From Goleter apudmare HA4340-LM2 (GTDB lineage: Bacteria > Cyanobacteriota > Cyanobacteriia > Cyanobacteriales > Nostocaceae): a stretch of 64,000 nucleotides of DNA. Each line of letters opens with the position of its first letter. Positions within the stretch are counted from its first letter, which is position 1. Positions 34,568-44,694 of the stretch are shown here, piece after piece. The notes beneath the pieces are model-generated. The model was not told the origin of the DNA, did no database searches, and saw nothing but the letters and a program-made list of their open reading frames with translations. The DNA is taken from contig JAHHHF010000097.1 in NCBI GenBank assembly GCA_019359495.1, positions 26,426 through 90,425 on the forward strand, given 5' to 3'. The position numbers and the translations under genes were made by a program.

Positions 34568-35275
34568 TCAACTAGCCTGATTATTCGGTGGTGTTGCTTC
34601 TGGCAGCGTTTCTGCTGGCGGTGCCAGTACTGCATCCGGTGCAACTTCCTCTACAGGAATCGGTGTTTTTTCTTCTTCACCATCCGCTTGTGCTGCTTCC
34701 ACTAACTCCGCAGATGGCGGATTTGGCGGAACAGCCTCCGGTACACTTGCTTCTGTTGCTGGTTGTTCTGGTATCGGAGTAGTGTTGTCGATAATCTCTA
34801 CAGCAGGTTCTTCTGCCAGTACAGAGGTAATATCTTCCGGTTTAGGCGTTGCAGGTGTTTGTTTACTCCCAACCTGTTGCACCTTATCTTTCACACTACT
34901 AAAAGTACTACCAATACCTTGTTGCAACTGGGACAGTCGTTCTTGAAGAGACAACTTATTCACCTGCTGCTGAATTGAAGTTTTGACTGTTTCTGAACTG
35001 GGGACAAGGGTTTGTTCTACCGGAGGAGTTACTTGCCTACGTAATGCAAGAGTTTGCCAGCCAAACCACCACAAAAGTGCAACACTAGCTATATGGCCGA
35101 GTAAAAGACCCCCATTAATACGTGGTGCAAATACCCATAAGACTAAAGCATAAAATAGCCCTATACCACTCCAGATAAAGTCATTCTTGCGATGGATTTC
35201 TGGGAAAAAGAAAGCTGCTAAGTAGATGGCTAAACTACCAACACCCACTGCCAAAGCTAGGACATATGCCAGCAT
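34568..35275 (-). CDS. ycf66: Ycf66 family membrane protein
   Basis: This encodes 235 residues. Three hydrophobic segments form the N-terminal Ycf66 domain: about 2-24 (LAYVLALAVGVGSLAIYLAAFFF), 33-50 (FIWSGIGLFYALVLWVFA) and 55-75 (GGLLLGHIASVALLWWFGW), followed by QTLALRRQ. The remaining about 155 residues are a disordered Pro/Glu/Ala-rich tail, expected to be soluble. Ycf66 is conserved in cyanobacteria and some plastids; its function is unknown. It is read alone, divergent from gnd. Confidence 0.9.
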   Translation of the reverse strand: MLAYVLALAVGVGSLAIYLAAFFFPEIHRKNDFIWSGIGLFYALVLWVFAPRINGGLLLGHIASVALLWWFGWQTLALRRQVTPPVEQTLVPSSETVKTSIQQQVNKLSLQERLSQLQQGIGSTFSSVKDKVQQVGSKQTPATPKPEDITSVLAEEPAVEIIDNTTPIPEQPATEASVPEAVPPNPPSAELVEAAQADGEEEKTPIPVEEVAPDAVLAPPAETLPEATPPNNQAS

Positions 35276-35624
35276 TTTTTGGTTACTCCTTTAACTAGAG
35301 ATTAGGGATTAGGGATTGGGTATTGGGTATCGGGGAAGGGGGAATTAGGTATTGAGTATTAGGAAGAACAACTAAAATTTTGTGAACTAAATTCCTTCCT
35401 AGCCCCCAGTCCCCAGTCCTTAGTCCCCAACCCCTCAACTAACAATTTTGCAAAATATGCAACACAATTGTTGATTTAGATACAAATTAAAACTAATTAT
35501 CTGTGTTAATTCTGGGTTTTTGTCCTGTATGGATAAACTCTTAATGTCTTCTTTAGGAGTGAACCTAAAATCTCGGATTACCCTTAAAGATAAAAGGATC
35601 TGCAAGAGTTAGCCAAACAAATTT
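35276..35624. other. 349-base gap with short tandem repeats
   Basis: This is the divergent region between ycf66 and gnd. ATTAGGGATTAGGGATTGGG followed by TATTGGGTATCGGGG and similar 7-base units (35301-35372) form a degenerate short tandem repeat array of the type common in Nostoc. Later, CCCCAGTCCCCAGTCCTTAG (about 35405-35424) is another short array. The gnd promoter must lie in the right half. Confidence 0.6.
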
Positions 35625-37055
35625 ATGACACTACAAAGCTTTGGTGTGATTGGATTAGCCGTTATGGGTGAGAATATTGCCCTGAATGTAGAGCGTAATG
35701 GCTTCCCAATTGCAGTTTATAACCGCTCCAGAGAAAAAACGGATGCGTTTATGGCGCAGCGTGCGCCAGGACGGAACGTCAAAGCCGCCTTTACTTTAGA
35801 AGAATTCGTAGCCTCATTGGAACGCCCTCGCAGAATCCTAGTGATGGTACAGGCTGGTAAGCCAGTAGATGCTGTAATTCAGCAACTCAAACCCTTGCTT
35901 AATGAAGGCGATATCATTATTGACGGTGGCAACTCTTGGTTTGAAGATACAGAACGACGCACTCAAGAACTCGAACCTGCTGGGTTTCGGTTTATCGGTA
36001 TGGGTGTCAGTGGTGGTGAAGAAGGCGCACTCAATGGCCCTTCACTGATGCCTGGAGGGACACAAAGCTCCTATGAGTACTTATCCCCAATTTTTAACAA
36101 AATCGCTGCCCAAGTAGATGACGGCCCTTGTGTCACATACATTGGCCCTGGTGGTTCTGGTCACTACGTCAAAATGGTACACAACGGCATTGAGTACGGC
36201 GATATGCAGCTAATTGCTGAAGCCTACGACTTGCTCAAAAATGCTGCTGGTCTTGACCATAATCAGCTACACGAAGTGTTCACAGAATGGAACACTACCG
36301 ACGAACTCAATTCGTTTTTGATTGAGATTACGTCAAACATTTTCCCTTATATCGACCCAGAAACAAATCTGCCCTTGGTTGATTTGATTGTTGACGCCGC
36401 AGGACAAAAGGGAACAGGACGCTGGACTGTACAAACTGCTTTGGAATTGGGTGTTTCTATCCCCACCATTACAGCAGCAGTAAATGCCCGGATTATCTCT
36501 TCTATTCGAGATGAGAGGATAGCAGCATCTAAGCAGATCACAGGCCCCACTGGCAAGTATGATGGCTCCACCAAAGAATTCATCAACAAGGTACGGGATG
36601 CCCTCTACTGTTCCAAAATTTGCTCTTACGCTCAAGGGATGGCTCTGCTGTCTACAGCTTCCAAAACATATAATTGGAATTTGAATTTGAGTGAAATGGC
36701 GCGGATTTGGAAAGGTGGCTGTATTATTCGCGCTGGCTTCTTGAATAAGATTAAGAAGGCTTTTAACGAAAATCCTGCATTGCCTAACCTGTTGTTAGCG
36801 CCCGAATTTAAGCAGACAATTCTCGACAGACAAACAGCTTGGCGGGAAGTAATCATCACAGCTGCAAAACTGGGAATTCCAGTACCAGCATTTAGCGCAT
36901 CTTTGGATTATTTCGACAGTTATCGCACCGCTCGCTTACCTCAAAACTTGACTCAAGCACAACGTGACTACTTTGGCGCGCATACATATTTGCGTACTGA
37001 CAAACCTGGTAGTTTCCACACTGAATGGGTGCCCATTACCGAATCTAAGAAATAA
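35625..37055 (+). CDS. gnd: 6-phosphogluconate dehydrogenase (decarboxylating)
   Basis: This enzyme makes ribulose 5-phosphate, CO2 and NADPH in the oxidative pentose phosphate pathway, which supplies reductant in the dark and in heterocysts. The 476 residues include the NADP-binding motif GVIGLAVMGENIALN, IDGGNSWFEDTERR, the substrate signature MGVSGGEEGALNGPSLMPGG and catalytic KMVHNGIEYGDMQLI (Lys and Asn). The C-terminal helical domain continues to the end (QAQRDYFGAHTYLRTDKPGSFHTEW). The length is standard and no defects are seen. Confidence 0.98.
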   Translation: MTLQSFGVIGLAVMGENIALNVERNGFPIAVYNRSREKTDAFMAQRAPGRNVKAAFTLEEFVASLERPRRILVMVQAGKPVDAVIQQLKPLLNEGDIIIDGGNSWFEDTERRTQELEPAGFRFIGMGVSGGEEGALNGPSLMPGGTQSSYEYLSPIFNKIAAQVDDGPCVTYIGPGGSGHYVKMVHNGIEYGDMQLIAEAYDLLKNAAGLDHNQLHEVFTEWNTTDELNSFLIEITSNIFPYIDPETNLPLVDLIVDAAGQKGTGRWTVQTALELGVSIPTITAAVNARIISSIRDERIAASKQITGPTGKYDGSTKEFINKVRDALYCSKICSYAQGMALLSTASKTYNWNLNLSEMARIWKGGCIIRAGFLNKIKKAFNENPALPNLLLAPEFKQTILDRQTAWREVIITAAKLGIPVPAFSASLDYFDSYRTARLPQNLTQAQRDYFGAHTYLRTDKPGSFHTEWVPITESKK

Positions 37056-37099
37056 ATTTTCCAGTCGCGTATGTGATTAGCATCTGATAAAAGTTAACA

Positions 37100-37130
37100 G
37101 TGACTCTGATTTTCAGGGTCACTTTTTTTT
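37100..37130 (+). terminator. intrinsic terminator of gnd
   Basis: GTGACTCTGA (37100-37109) pairs with TCAGGGTCAC (37113-37122) with one G-T wobble across a 3-base loop, and is followed by eight T residues (37123-37130). It lies 45 bases after the gnd stop. Confidence 0.85.
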
Positions 37131-37753
37131 AATTCGTAATTCGTACTTACGGGAGATTGCGTTAGCGGAGTTTACCTTAAGGTATCACACTACGCATTTA
37201 AAGCTTATGCCCTGAGAGCTTTTTTAATGCCTAACCGACTTTTCAAACAACCTCTCAGCTTGACTTTAGCCATTTTTCGCTGCGGGTCATTACCAATGTA
37301 GGCGATCGCGAAAAAATGAGGGTTTTACTGCATACATAACATTTAAATACAGTCTTGGTAAATACTGGTGAATCGCGCAATTCACTGAGACTGCAAGACA
37401 ATTGTGTGTATTGTCCCATGAATACAACAATACCAGTTGAAATCGCCAGTGTCCTACTACTAGTCTGTCAATTTTGTTTTGAGGGATTTTTGGTAGCGTC
37501 TCGCTCACACGGGCAAGATGCCCGCACTACAGTCCATCATTTTTATCTTGACAGACTACTACCGTTTGCGGCATTTCATACCAAGCCAGTTGGTACAGGG
37601 AAGGAGAAGCAAGCATAGAAGTTTGTACTGGAGCGTTTGAGGGATATTGCTGTTTACGCTGCCTGAGTAAATCAAAAATGGATAAAGTCGAGCTTAGAGT
37701 TTGTAGTGAGGGCTTGCTTCTACTATTTGTTGCATTCTTTTTCCAAATTGGTA
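37131..37753. other. 623-base gap with one dispersed hairpin repeat
   Basis: I see no gene; two 70-90-codon frames here are not supported by composition. CGGGCAAGATGCCCG followed by CACTAC (37510-37530) is a hairpin repeat related to the GGGAGC-AAGAT-GCTCCC units in the ileS-ycf66 gap. TAGCGTCTCGCTCACA precedes it. Confidence 0.5.
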
Positions 37754-40700
37754 TTAGATATATTCTTCAACTATTTCCATAATTTTCTCAAACTGAAAAT
37801 TATGGGCTAAATCTGTAAAATATTCAATTAACAAAACATTGGCAACAGGAATTTTTTCAACTAACTCTAAAATCAGGTCATCACTACATTGAGCGGCGGC
37901 ATGGTATATCTTTGTTAACCATTCAGAAGGCATTGGGGATAACAGAGATAATAAATCATCTGATGTCAAAACTTGCTCTGTTGTGCTTTGCCGGAAGTTT
38001 GTAGTTTGATTATTTGCTTCTTGATAAAGATATTGTACTTCTAAATATTGGCTGATTTTTTCTAATAAAATTTCCTCACGGAAAGGCTTATTAATTAAAT
38101 CATCACAACCGGCCTTAATTATAGCCTCCCGTTGTTCCTCAAAAGCATTGGCAGTCAAAGCAATAATGACGGTATGGATGTGAGATAGATAAATTTCGGC
38201 ATTTCTTGCTTTAATGATGCTTGTAGCTTCATAGCCATCCATCACAGGCATCCGCATATCCATCAAGATTAAATGTGGTTGCCATGCCATCCATTGAGCG
38301 ATCGCTTCTTCGCCATTAGTCGCTTCTCGCACTGCAAAGCCAACGGATGTCAGCAGTTTAACTAAAACGATGCGACTATCTCTAGCATCGTCAACTACTA
38401 AGATTCGGTATTCTTCTTGGGCGGGTGCTAAACCAATAATCCGATTTTGATTTTGTTGGCTGTGAATTTCGGTAGCTGAGGCTAGACCAATTTGAATATT
38501 AAAAGCAAATCTGCTACCTTCACCAAGCATACTGCTAACGGTAATATCTCCACCCATGAGTTGTACATATTTGCGGCTAATTGCTAAACCTAACCCGGTT
38601 CCTTGTTGAGATTTCCTGCCGGTTTCAGTTTGCCCAAAAGCTTCAAATAAGAGGTCTATTTCTTCTGGGGCTATCCCATGTCCGGTATCAATGATCTCAA
38701 AGTAGAGATGGGGTGGTTGTTGCTCTCCATCCCACATACTCACTTGCAGAGTTACACTGCCAGTGTGAGTAAATTTAATCGCATTTCCTAAAAGGTTAAG
38801 TAAGACTTGCAGTAATTTACTTTCATCGGTTTGTACATATTGAGGTAAATTTTCAGGATATGCAAATATCAATTGTAATTGCTTAGATGCTGCTCGAAAA
38901 CGCAACATTTCTTCCAAGCTTTCCAAGAGACGAATTAAGTTAAAACTGTTGACATTTAACGTGGTTCTACCAGCTTCAATTTTAGACATTTCCAGAATGT
39001 CATTAATCAAATTCAGCAGATGTTCACCAGCACGATTAATTATGCCCAGATTTTGTTGATGTTCAGTTGAAAGAGAATGATCATGGCTCATGACTTGGGT
39101 GAAACCCAAAATGGCGTTAAGCGGAGTCCGCAATTCATGGCTCATATTGGCAAGAAATTCGCTTTTGGCGCGGTTGGCAGCATTAGCTGCGAGAGCAGCT
39201 GCTTGTAGTGCTTGTGACTGACTTTGAGTCTGTGCCAGTAATTGTGCTTGTTGTAAAGCAACACCTAGTTGATTACCAATTTGTTCGACTATATTGACTT
39301 CTTCGGTTTTCCATTGGCGGGGGCCTGAATTTTGATAACTCGCCAATAATCCCCAAAGTTGATGACCGCAGAAGATGGGAACAATAATGTAAGCTTTTGC
39401 TTGAAAGCTTTCTAGGAGGTTAATGTAATGGGGATGAAACCCAGATTGATAAATATCTGGGACACAACGGAAATGTACACTTTGGCTATAAATAGCTAAT
39501 TGAGTTGTTGGCGTGTCGGTATCTGATATATGGTAGTCAGGATTACGCCACATTTGCACAACGCAACGATGATCTTCAAGGGCACTGGCTGTCAAGCGGG
39601 GGTGATGATGATGTGCATCGACCAAAGAAATCCAACCACTCCCTACTGACTCCGAGACAAATTCGCCATTCCAGTTGTGATTGAAGTGATAGACAGCTAC
39701 CCGATCGCAGTTGAGTACTTGGCGTAATTCTTGGGTGGTGGCGGCAAATATGGTCTCCAAGTCCAAAGTCTGGCGCATTCTTTGAATGACTTGGGCGATC
39801 GCTCTTTCTCGTTCTGCACTTTCTTGCAATTCTAATTCCGCCCGTTTGCGATCGGTGATTTCGATCATGACTGTACCCACACCAGAAGGGCGATCGTCTT
39901 CACCAGGAATAGGAAAGTAAGAAGTCAAGAAGTGGCGGATAGTATCTGTTTCCACGGGTAAAGGGCCGCTGACTTCTACGTTGAGAACAGGTTGACCAGT
40001 TAAGAGTACCTGCTCATAGAATGGCACAACCAAAGGTGCAAGATCAGGGATGATCTCATAGAGAGTCTTGCCGAGATGGTCTTGTTGGGGTCGTCCGTGA
40101 ATCTCTGCTAACAATTCATTAATTTGCACAAACCGCAGTTGGTTATCTAAGATATTCATCCCTACAGGCGCACTGCTAAAGAAGGCATTGAGGCGAGCTT
40201 CTCTCAGGGCTAATTCCCGTTCTAAGGTTTTGCGTTCATTAATGTCTTTGTGCGTACCTGTCATCCGCAATGGTACACCCGACAAATCACGCTCAAAAAT
40301 TTGACCACGGGATTGAATCCATTTCCAATCATCCCCAGCACAGCGCATCCGAAACTCGATTTCAAAAACAGTTGCAACACCTTGAAGATGGGTATTTAAG
40401 TGTGATTTAACTGTGGGTAAGTCATCTGGATGGATCAACTGCTCAAAAGCTTGGATGTTTTCTGCGATTTCGTGGTTTTCGTATCCCAGCATCTTCTTCC
40501 AGCGCCAGTCACGATAGATTTTGCCTGTAGTGAGATTCCAATCCCACAATCCCAAGTCGCTGGCTTCTAAGGCTAGATGTAGACGTTCTTCGCTCTTTCT
40601 GTGTGCGGCTTCTACTAGTTTGCGTTGAATTAACCCACCCAACTGAGCCGCTACAGCCCCCACCAGCAAAAGTAAACGCTTATCGGCAGGAACCGAGCTA

Positions 40701-43540
40701 CTTTTGAAAAATACCAAAACAGCCAATACCTGGTTTCCAGCTAAAATCGGCACAGCAAAGCCAGCTTTTAACCCGACTTTTGCTGCTTGCGGCGATCGCC
40801 AAAAAATTGTCTCTGAGACCTGAGAAACATCTTCAATCCATTCTGGCTGTCTACTCTGCCAAACTCGCCCTAGCATTCCTACGCCTAGGGTCAATTTCAT
40901 CGTTTTGCTTTCGTGGCAAAATTCTTCTAAACTACTATTTTCACCGTACCAAACTAAACTATGTTCTAAAACAGTACCATCATCACTAGGTATCCAAGCT
41001 TCGCTAAAATCCCAACCAATGGTCTGACAAATTAAACGCAAGACGACTGCTAAAGCACCGTTGACATCAATAGCACGAGTAATTGCTTGGGTAGTCAGCA
41101 GTAGTAAACGGCTTTCGTTTTCTGCCTGTTTGCGTTCTGTAATATCTTTAGCTGTGCCCAAAATATACTGTTGCCCATCAATCTCAATGATTTCTGCACT
41201 AAACAAGGTGGTTTTGATCTCGCCATTGGCTGTGCGAATATCTAACTCATGGTTGCGAACAGCTTTTGTTTGTTGCAGAATCTGGGATAGAAAAGCTGAT
41301 TCTTCTGGATTTATCCAAATTTTCAGTTCTTGATGGGTACGACCGATCACCTGAGAACGAGCATAACCAAAAAACCGACAGAAATTGTCGTTAACTTCGA
41401 TATAGCGAGTTTCAGGAAAAGTACTGAGGGCGATGGGGTCAGGAGAGGATCTAAAGGCTGATCCTAATTTTTCTTCGGAGGCTCGTCGTGCTGCTTCGGC
41501 GCGTTTGCGTTCTCGTGCTTCTAGCACTAATGAGACTAAATTACCCAAAGAACGAGCAAAATTCTGGTCTTCCAGCGTCCAATGATGAGCTACTTCCACC
41601 TGTTCTAAGCATAAAATTCCCGCAGTCACCCCCCCTAATCGGACTGGGATACTCAGCTTAGAAGTGATATTCAATGGTTTTAAATAGGACTCACTGAGTT
41701 CTTGGGTAATGGGGTCTGTATAAGGATTATCAGCCGCAATCAGTTGGTCAGCGTGCAAAGCTTGAAAATAGGCTGGATAATCTGTGGCTAAGAGCACATC
41801 TCCTTCGCTGTGGTGGTGAGAACGTTGCTCGAATAGGTCAAGACATTGCATTACCGTGCGGTTTTTCCCATATAGCCAAATACTAGCTCGTTCCACCTCG
41901 ATATTCTGGGCACCTGCTTCTGTGATTTCACTTAAGGCTGCTTTCAAGTCGCTTTGATACAGCACTGGGTTTGTGGCTAATTCTGTGAGTACTAGGTTAT
42001 GTTTGCGGAGTTTTTTGGCACTTGCTTGGAGAGCTTGTTCTGCTAACAGGCGATCGCGAATTTCTTGCTGCAATTGTAAATTTTGCCGATCTAATTCGAC
42101 TCTGGCTTGTTGTTCTTGCTCTAGTAATTTGGCTTGCGCGAGGGCGATTCCTAATTGTGCAGCGATGGATTCTAAGAGTTCAATTTCTTCTGCTGTCCAC
42201 TGCCGATGTTGGTCGCACTGATGCAAGCAGACCATACCATTGGGTTTACCTTTATAGGAAGTACGGACTGCCAGCATCGACTTGATTTTTAATGTTTGGC
42301 ACTCCTGTTGAGAATATTGCAACAGAGGTTCTGTATAGACATCATTAGAGGCGATCGCTTGGTCTTGCCATAATATTTTCTGAGTATGGGGATTACCTTG
42401 AATTGGTACTTCAAAATCCATCATGGAAGCATAGCCAGGAGCCAGAAATTCACCCAATATGGGAATTTTGGGAGTTGGTAAATCTATGTAGGTATGAATC
42501 AGGGCACGGCTCACATTCAGAGCTGCACCTATTTGTGTGGTAGCTGTCACCAAGATTTGTTGCGTATCTAATTTGGAGCGAATTTTATAAGAAATTTCTC
42601 TGATCAGGTTACTGTAATGGAGTTGTTTTTGGAGTTTATTCTCAGCTAATTGGCGTAAGCGCAGTTCGTCGTAGACATCGCTAATATCAATCAGGGTAGT
42701 AACGATAAATAACTTACCATCATCCTGTTGGCAAATTCCTTGGCTAATCTCTACACTTAACCGAGATCCATCTTGGCGCGTAATACTAAATTCACCTTTT
42801 GCTTGACAGACACGATTGCGGATAGAATTTTGATATTGTTGAATTAAATTAGCTTTTTCTTCAGTTGTTGAATTTGCATACAGTATTGTAAATTGTTGAG
42901 CAATTAACTCATCTCGACTATAGCCATACATCTGGCAATAAGCAGGATTTACCTCCACAAAGTAGCCATTTTCATCAGTGAGACAAATTCCCACTTTCGC
43001 TGCCTTTAAAATAGATTCTATTTGGGTATTACGGTTATTTAGTTCTAGAGCACAACGCTGACGCCCTTGAATTTCCCAAGTCAGTTGGGCATTTTGCTCT
43101 TTTAATTGTCTTTGTAAATTTTGGATCGTGAGTTGATTTTCTACCCGCGCTAAAACTTCTGGTACTTGAAAGGGCTTGGTAATGTAGTCTACACCACCAA
43201 CTTTAAAGGCTTTGACTTTATCAAAAACATCTTGTAAAGCACTGAGAAAAATTACAGGAATATCACGGGTAATCTCATCAGCTTTGAGTAGGTGACAAAC
43301 TTCATAGCCATCAATTTCCGGCATTTTGATATCCAGCAAAATTAAATCAGGTAAAGTTAGGCGGGCTTCGTTGACAGCCATCAAACCTGAACTTACACCC
43401 CGCACTAGATATCCGGCAACGGATAGAGTAGCAGATAAAATTTGTAAATTGGCGAGTGTGTCATCAACTATTAAAATGCTACCTTGATTTGCCTGTAGTG
43501 GATTGCTATCCATAGGAGTTTCGGTAAACTTTTGATTCAA
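37754..43540 (-). CDS. giant hybrid sensor histidine kinase (REC-PAS/GAF array-HisKA-HATPase-REC)
   Basis: This encodes 1928 residues with no signal peptide or membrane helix, so it is a cytoplasmic sensor. The N-terminal receiver (about 20-140) has ILIVDDTLAN, the phospho-acceptor Asp in LILLDIKMPEIDG and TKPFQ. Then come alternating PAS and GAF modules: PAS about 170-285, GAF about 320-475, GAF about 515-680, PAS about 690-810, GAF about 820-985, PAS/PAC about 1000-1115, PAS about 1125-1245, GAF about 1265-1420. The GAF at about 1265-1420 has DRVAVYHFNHNWNGEFV and HHHHPRL, resembling phytochrome-related GAFs, but I see no clear chromophore Cys. The kinase core has MSHELRTPLNAILGF, NLLGNAIKFT, DTGHGIAPEE and GTGLGLAIS. 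A second receiver follows (RILVVDDARDSR, LILMDMRMPVMDG). The tail of about 90 residues is helical. Confidence 0.93.
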   Translation of the reverse strand: MNQKFTETPMDSNPLQANQGSILIVDDTLANLQILSATLSVAGYLVRGVSSGLMAVNEARLTLPDLILLDIKMPEIDGYEVCHLLKADEITRDIPVIFLSALQDVFDKVKAFKVGGVDYITKPFQVPEVLARVENQLTIQNLQRQLKEQNAQLTWEIQGRQRCALELNNRNTQIESILKAAKVGICLTDENGYFVEVNPAYCQMYGYSRDELIAQQFTILYANSTTEEKANLIQQYQNSIRNRVCQAKGEFSITRQDGSRLSVEISQGICQQDDGKLFIVTTLIDISDVYDELRLRQLAENKLQKQLHYSNLIREISYKIRSKLDTQQILVTATTQIGAALNVSRALIHTYIDLPTPKIPILGEFLAPGYASMMDFEVPIQGNPHTQKILWQDQAIASNDVYTEPLLQYSQQECQTLKIKSMLAVRTSYKGKPNGMVCLHQCDQHRQWTAEEIELLESIAAQLGIALAQAKLLEQEQQARVELDRQNLQLQQEIRDRLLAEQALQASAKKLRKHNLVLTELATNPVLYQSDLKAALSEITEAGAQNIEVERASIWLYGKNRTVMQCLDLFEQRSHHHSEGDVLLATDYPAYFQALHADQLIAADNPYTDPITQELSESYLKPLNITSKLSIPVRLGGVTAGILCLEQVEVAHHWTLEDQNFARSLGNLVSLVLEARERKRAEAARRASEEKLGSAFRSSPDPIALSTFPETRYIEVNDNFCRFFGYARSQVIGRTHQELKIWINPEESAFLSQILQQTKAVRNHELDIRTANGEIKTTLFSAEIIEIDGQQYILGTAKDITERKQAENESRLLLLTTQAITRAIDVNGALAVVLRLICQTIGWDFSEAWIPSDDGTVLEHSLVWYGENSSLEEFCHESKTMKLTLGVGMLGRVWQSRQPEWIEDVSQVSETIFWRSPQAAKVGLKAGFAVPILAGNQVLAVLVFFKSSSVPADKRLLLLVGAVAAQLGGLIQRKLVEAAHRKSEERLHLALEASDLGLWDWNLTTGKIYRDWRWKKMLGYENHEIAENIQAFEQLIHPDDLPTVKSHLNTHLQGVATVFEIEFRMRCAGDDWKWIQSRGQIFERDLSGVPLRMTGTHKDINERKTLERELALREARLNAFFSSAPVGMNILDNQLRFVQINELLAEIHGRPQQDHLGKTLYEIIPDLAPLVVPFYEQVLLTGQPVLNVEVSGPLPVETDTIRHFLTSYFPIPGEDDRPSGVGTVMIEITDRKRAELELQESAERERAIAQVIQRMRQTLDLETIFAATTQELRQVLNCDRVAVYHFNHNWNGEFVSESVGSGWISLVDAHHHHPRLTASALEDHRCVVQMWRNPDYHISDTDTPTTQLAIYSQSVHFRCVPDIYQSGFHPHYINLLESFQAKAYIIVPIFCGHQLWGLLASYQNSGPRQWKTEEVNIVEQIGNQLGVALQQAQLLAQTQSQSQALQAAALAANAANRAKSEFLANMSHELRTPLNAILGFTQVMSHDHSLSTEHQQNLGIINRAGEHLLNLINDILEMSKIEAGRTTLNVNSFNLIRLLESLEEMLRFRAASKQLQLIFAYPENLPQYVQTDESKLLQVLLNLLGNAIKFTHTGSVTLQVSMWDGEQQPPHLYFEIIDTGHGIAPEEIDLLFEAFGQTETGRKSQQGTGLGLAISRKYVQLMGGDITVSSMLGEGSRFAFNIQIGLASATEIHSQQNQNRIIGLAPAQEEYRILVVDDARDSRIVLVKLLTSVGFAVREATNGEEAIAQWMAWQPHLILMDMRMPVMDGYEATSIIKARNAEIYLSHIHTVIIALTANAFEEQREAIIKAGCDDLINKPFREEILLEKISQYLEVQYLYQEANNQTTNFRQSTTEQVLTSDDLLSLLSPMPSEWLTKIYHAAAQCSDDLILELVEKIPVANVLLIEYFTDLAHNFQFEKIMEIVEEYI

Positions 43541-44070
43541 CTTAATTAGAGGTGTTTGTATTAAAAGTTTGCAATAACATCTATCTTACTACGGTTATTC
43601 TTCGTCACTTCATATTCGCCTAACCTCACAATTTCCTCATATTCTGGCTCTAAAATTTTGGTAAATCCAGTTTTTTAGAAAAATTTTTGATACCAATCCC
43701 TATTGGTGAAGTGATGAGAGAAGTATGAGCATAGCACTATGTACCAAATAACCTCAGTATTCTGCCATCTACGGCCCCGTAAAATCCTGGCGATTTGGGC
43801 GATGACTAGGCTTTAGGATTGGTAGGCAAACTTGATGCTGTTTCGTCAAATCAAATGCAGCAAATCAAGTGCCTAGTAGCGACAATTGATTTACCTGATA
43901 TCTTGGCGGGAACTGCCCAACTAATACCAATCTGAAAAATGATGGCGACGGTTGGATTCACAAAACCCAGATGCAGATCAGGATTGTCAATCCAAAATTT
44001 GTACTGAGCTTGTTGTTCTCCGCAGGAGTTCCCGCAGGGTAGTATCCAAAAGGTTACAAGGAGTAAAAAG
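43541..44070. other. 530-base intergenic stretch
   Basis: This is the divergent region between the giant kinase gene and the radical-SAM gene. I see no gene and no strong motif. TTGATACCAATCCCTATTGG (about 43687-43706) and ATACCAATCTGAAAAATGAT (about 43923-43942) are fragments of common Nostoc intergenic sequence. AAGGAGTAAAAAG (44057-44069) is the ribosome-binding site of the gene at 44071. Confidence 0.4.
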
Positions 44071-44694
44071 ATGGAAACCAAGCCAACCAACCCATCACCA
44101 GCACTTGTAGAAATTCCTCCTGGTTATCTCAACATTATGGGCTACGTTGATGAGTCCGAGGTCAACGGGCCTGGTTGTCGTGCAGTCGTGTGGGTACAGG
44201 GTTGTCCCCGTGAATGTCCCGGCTGCTTCAATCCTGAATCCTGGTCATTTGAAATTAATCAACTCATTGCTGTTGATACCCTCGCCGCCAATATCCTCAA
44301 GAATCCCCGCAATACAGGTGTGACTTTTTCCGGTGGCGAACCTTTTTGGCAAGCGCCTGCATTGGCATCGTTAGCGCGGAAACTAAGATCTGCTGGGCTA
44401 AATGTCATGTCTTTTACTGGCTTTACCCTGAAGCAACTACAGTCTCAATCTGCGCCTCCAGGTTCCCAAGAATTATTACAACAACTGGATATCTTGATTG
44501 ACGGGCCCTTTGTCGAATCTCTAGCAATTAATTCTCCCAACTCCCCAGTTTCTTCTAGTAATCAACGGGTGAACGTCTTTAACCCAGACTTAACTGACCA
44601 AATCACTTGGGCTAGCGATCAGATAGAAGTCCACATTCTCAAGGATGGTAGCCGGATTGTGACTGGCTACCGGGGTTCTTTAGAATTGAGTTGA
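44071..44694 (+). CDS. radical-SAM activase-like protein (NrdG-type 4Fe-4S)
   Basis: This encodes 207 residues. The radical-SAM cluster motif is CPRECPGC (Cys-x3-Cys-x2-Cys), in VWVQGCPRECPGCFNPESW. The SAM-binding motif is VTFSGGEPFWQAPALASLARKL. The short length and WVQGCPxxCPGC pattern resemble anaerobic ribonucleotide reductase activase (NrdG), but no nrdD gene is nearby, so the activated partner is unknown. The start ATG has AAGGAGTAAAAAG before it. The C-terminal about 60 residues (DQITWASDQIEVHILKDG) differ from classic NrdG. Confidence 0.85.
   Translation: METKPTNPSPALVEIPPGYLNIMGYVDESEVNGPGCRAVVWVQGCPRECPGCFNPESWSFEINQLIAVDTLAANILKNPRNTGVTFSGGEPFWQAPALASLARKLRSAGLNVMSFTGFTLKQLQSQSAPPGSQELLQQLDILIDGPFVESLAINSPNSPVSSSNQRVNVFNPDLTDQITWASDQIEVHILKDGSRIVTGYRGSLELS

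Noticed and set aside
36333..36635. 100-codon minus-strand frame inside gnd
   Set aside because: Shadow of a highly conserved gene; no independent signal.
37355..37618. 87-codon frame in the gnd-kinase gap
   Set aside because: Contains the translated hairpin repeat (SHGQDARTT) that recurs elsewhere; no family resemblance.
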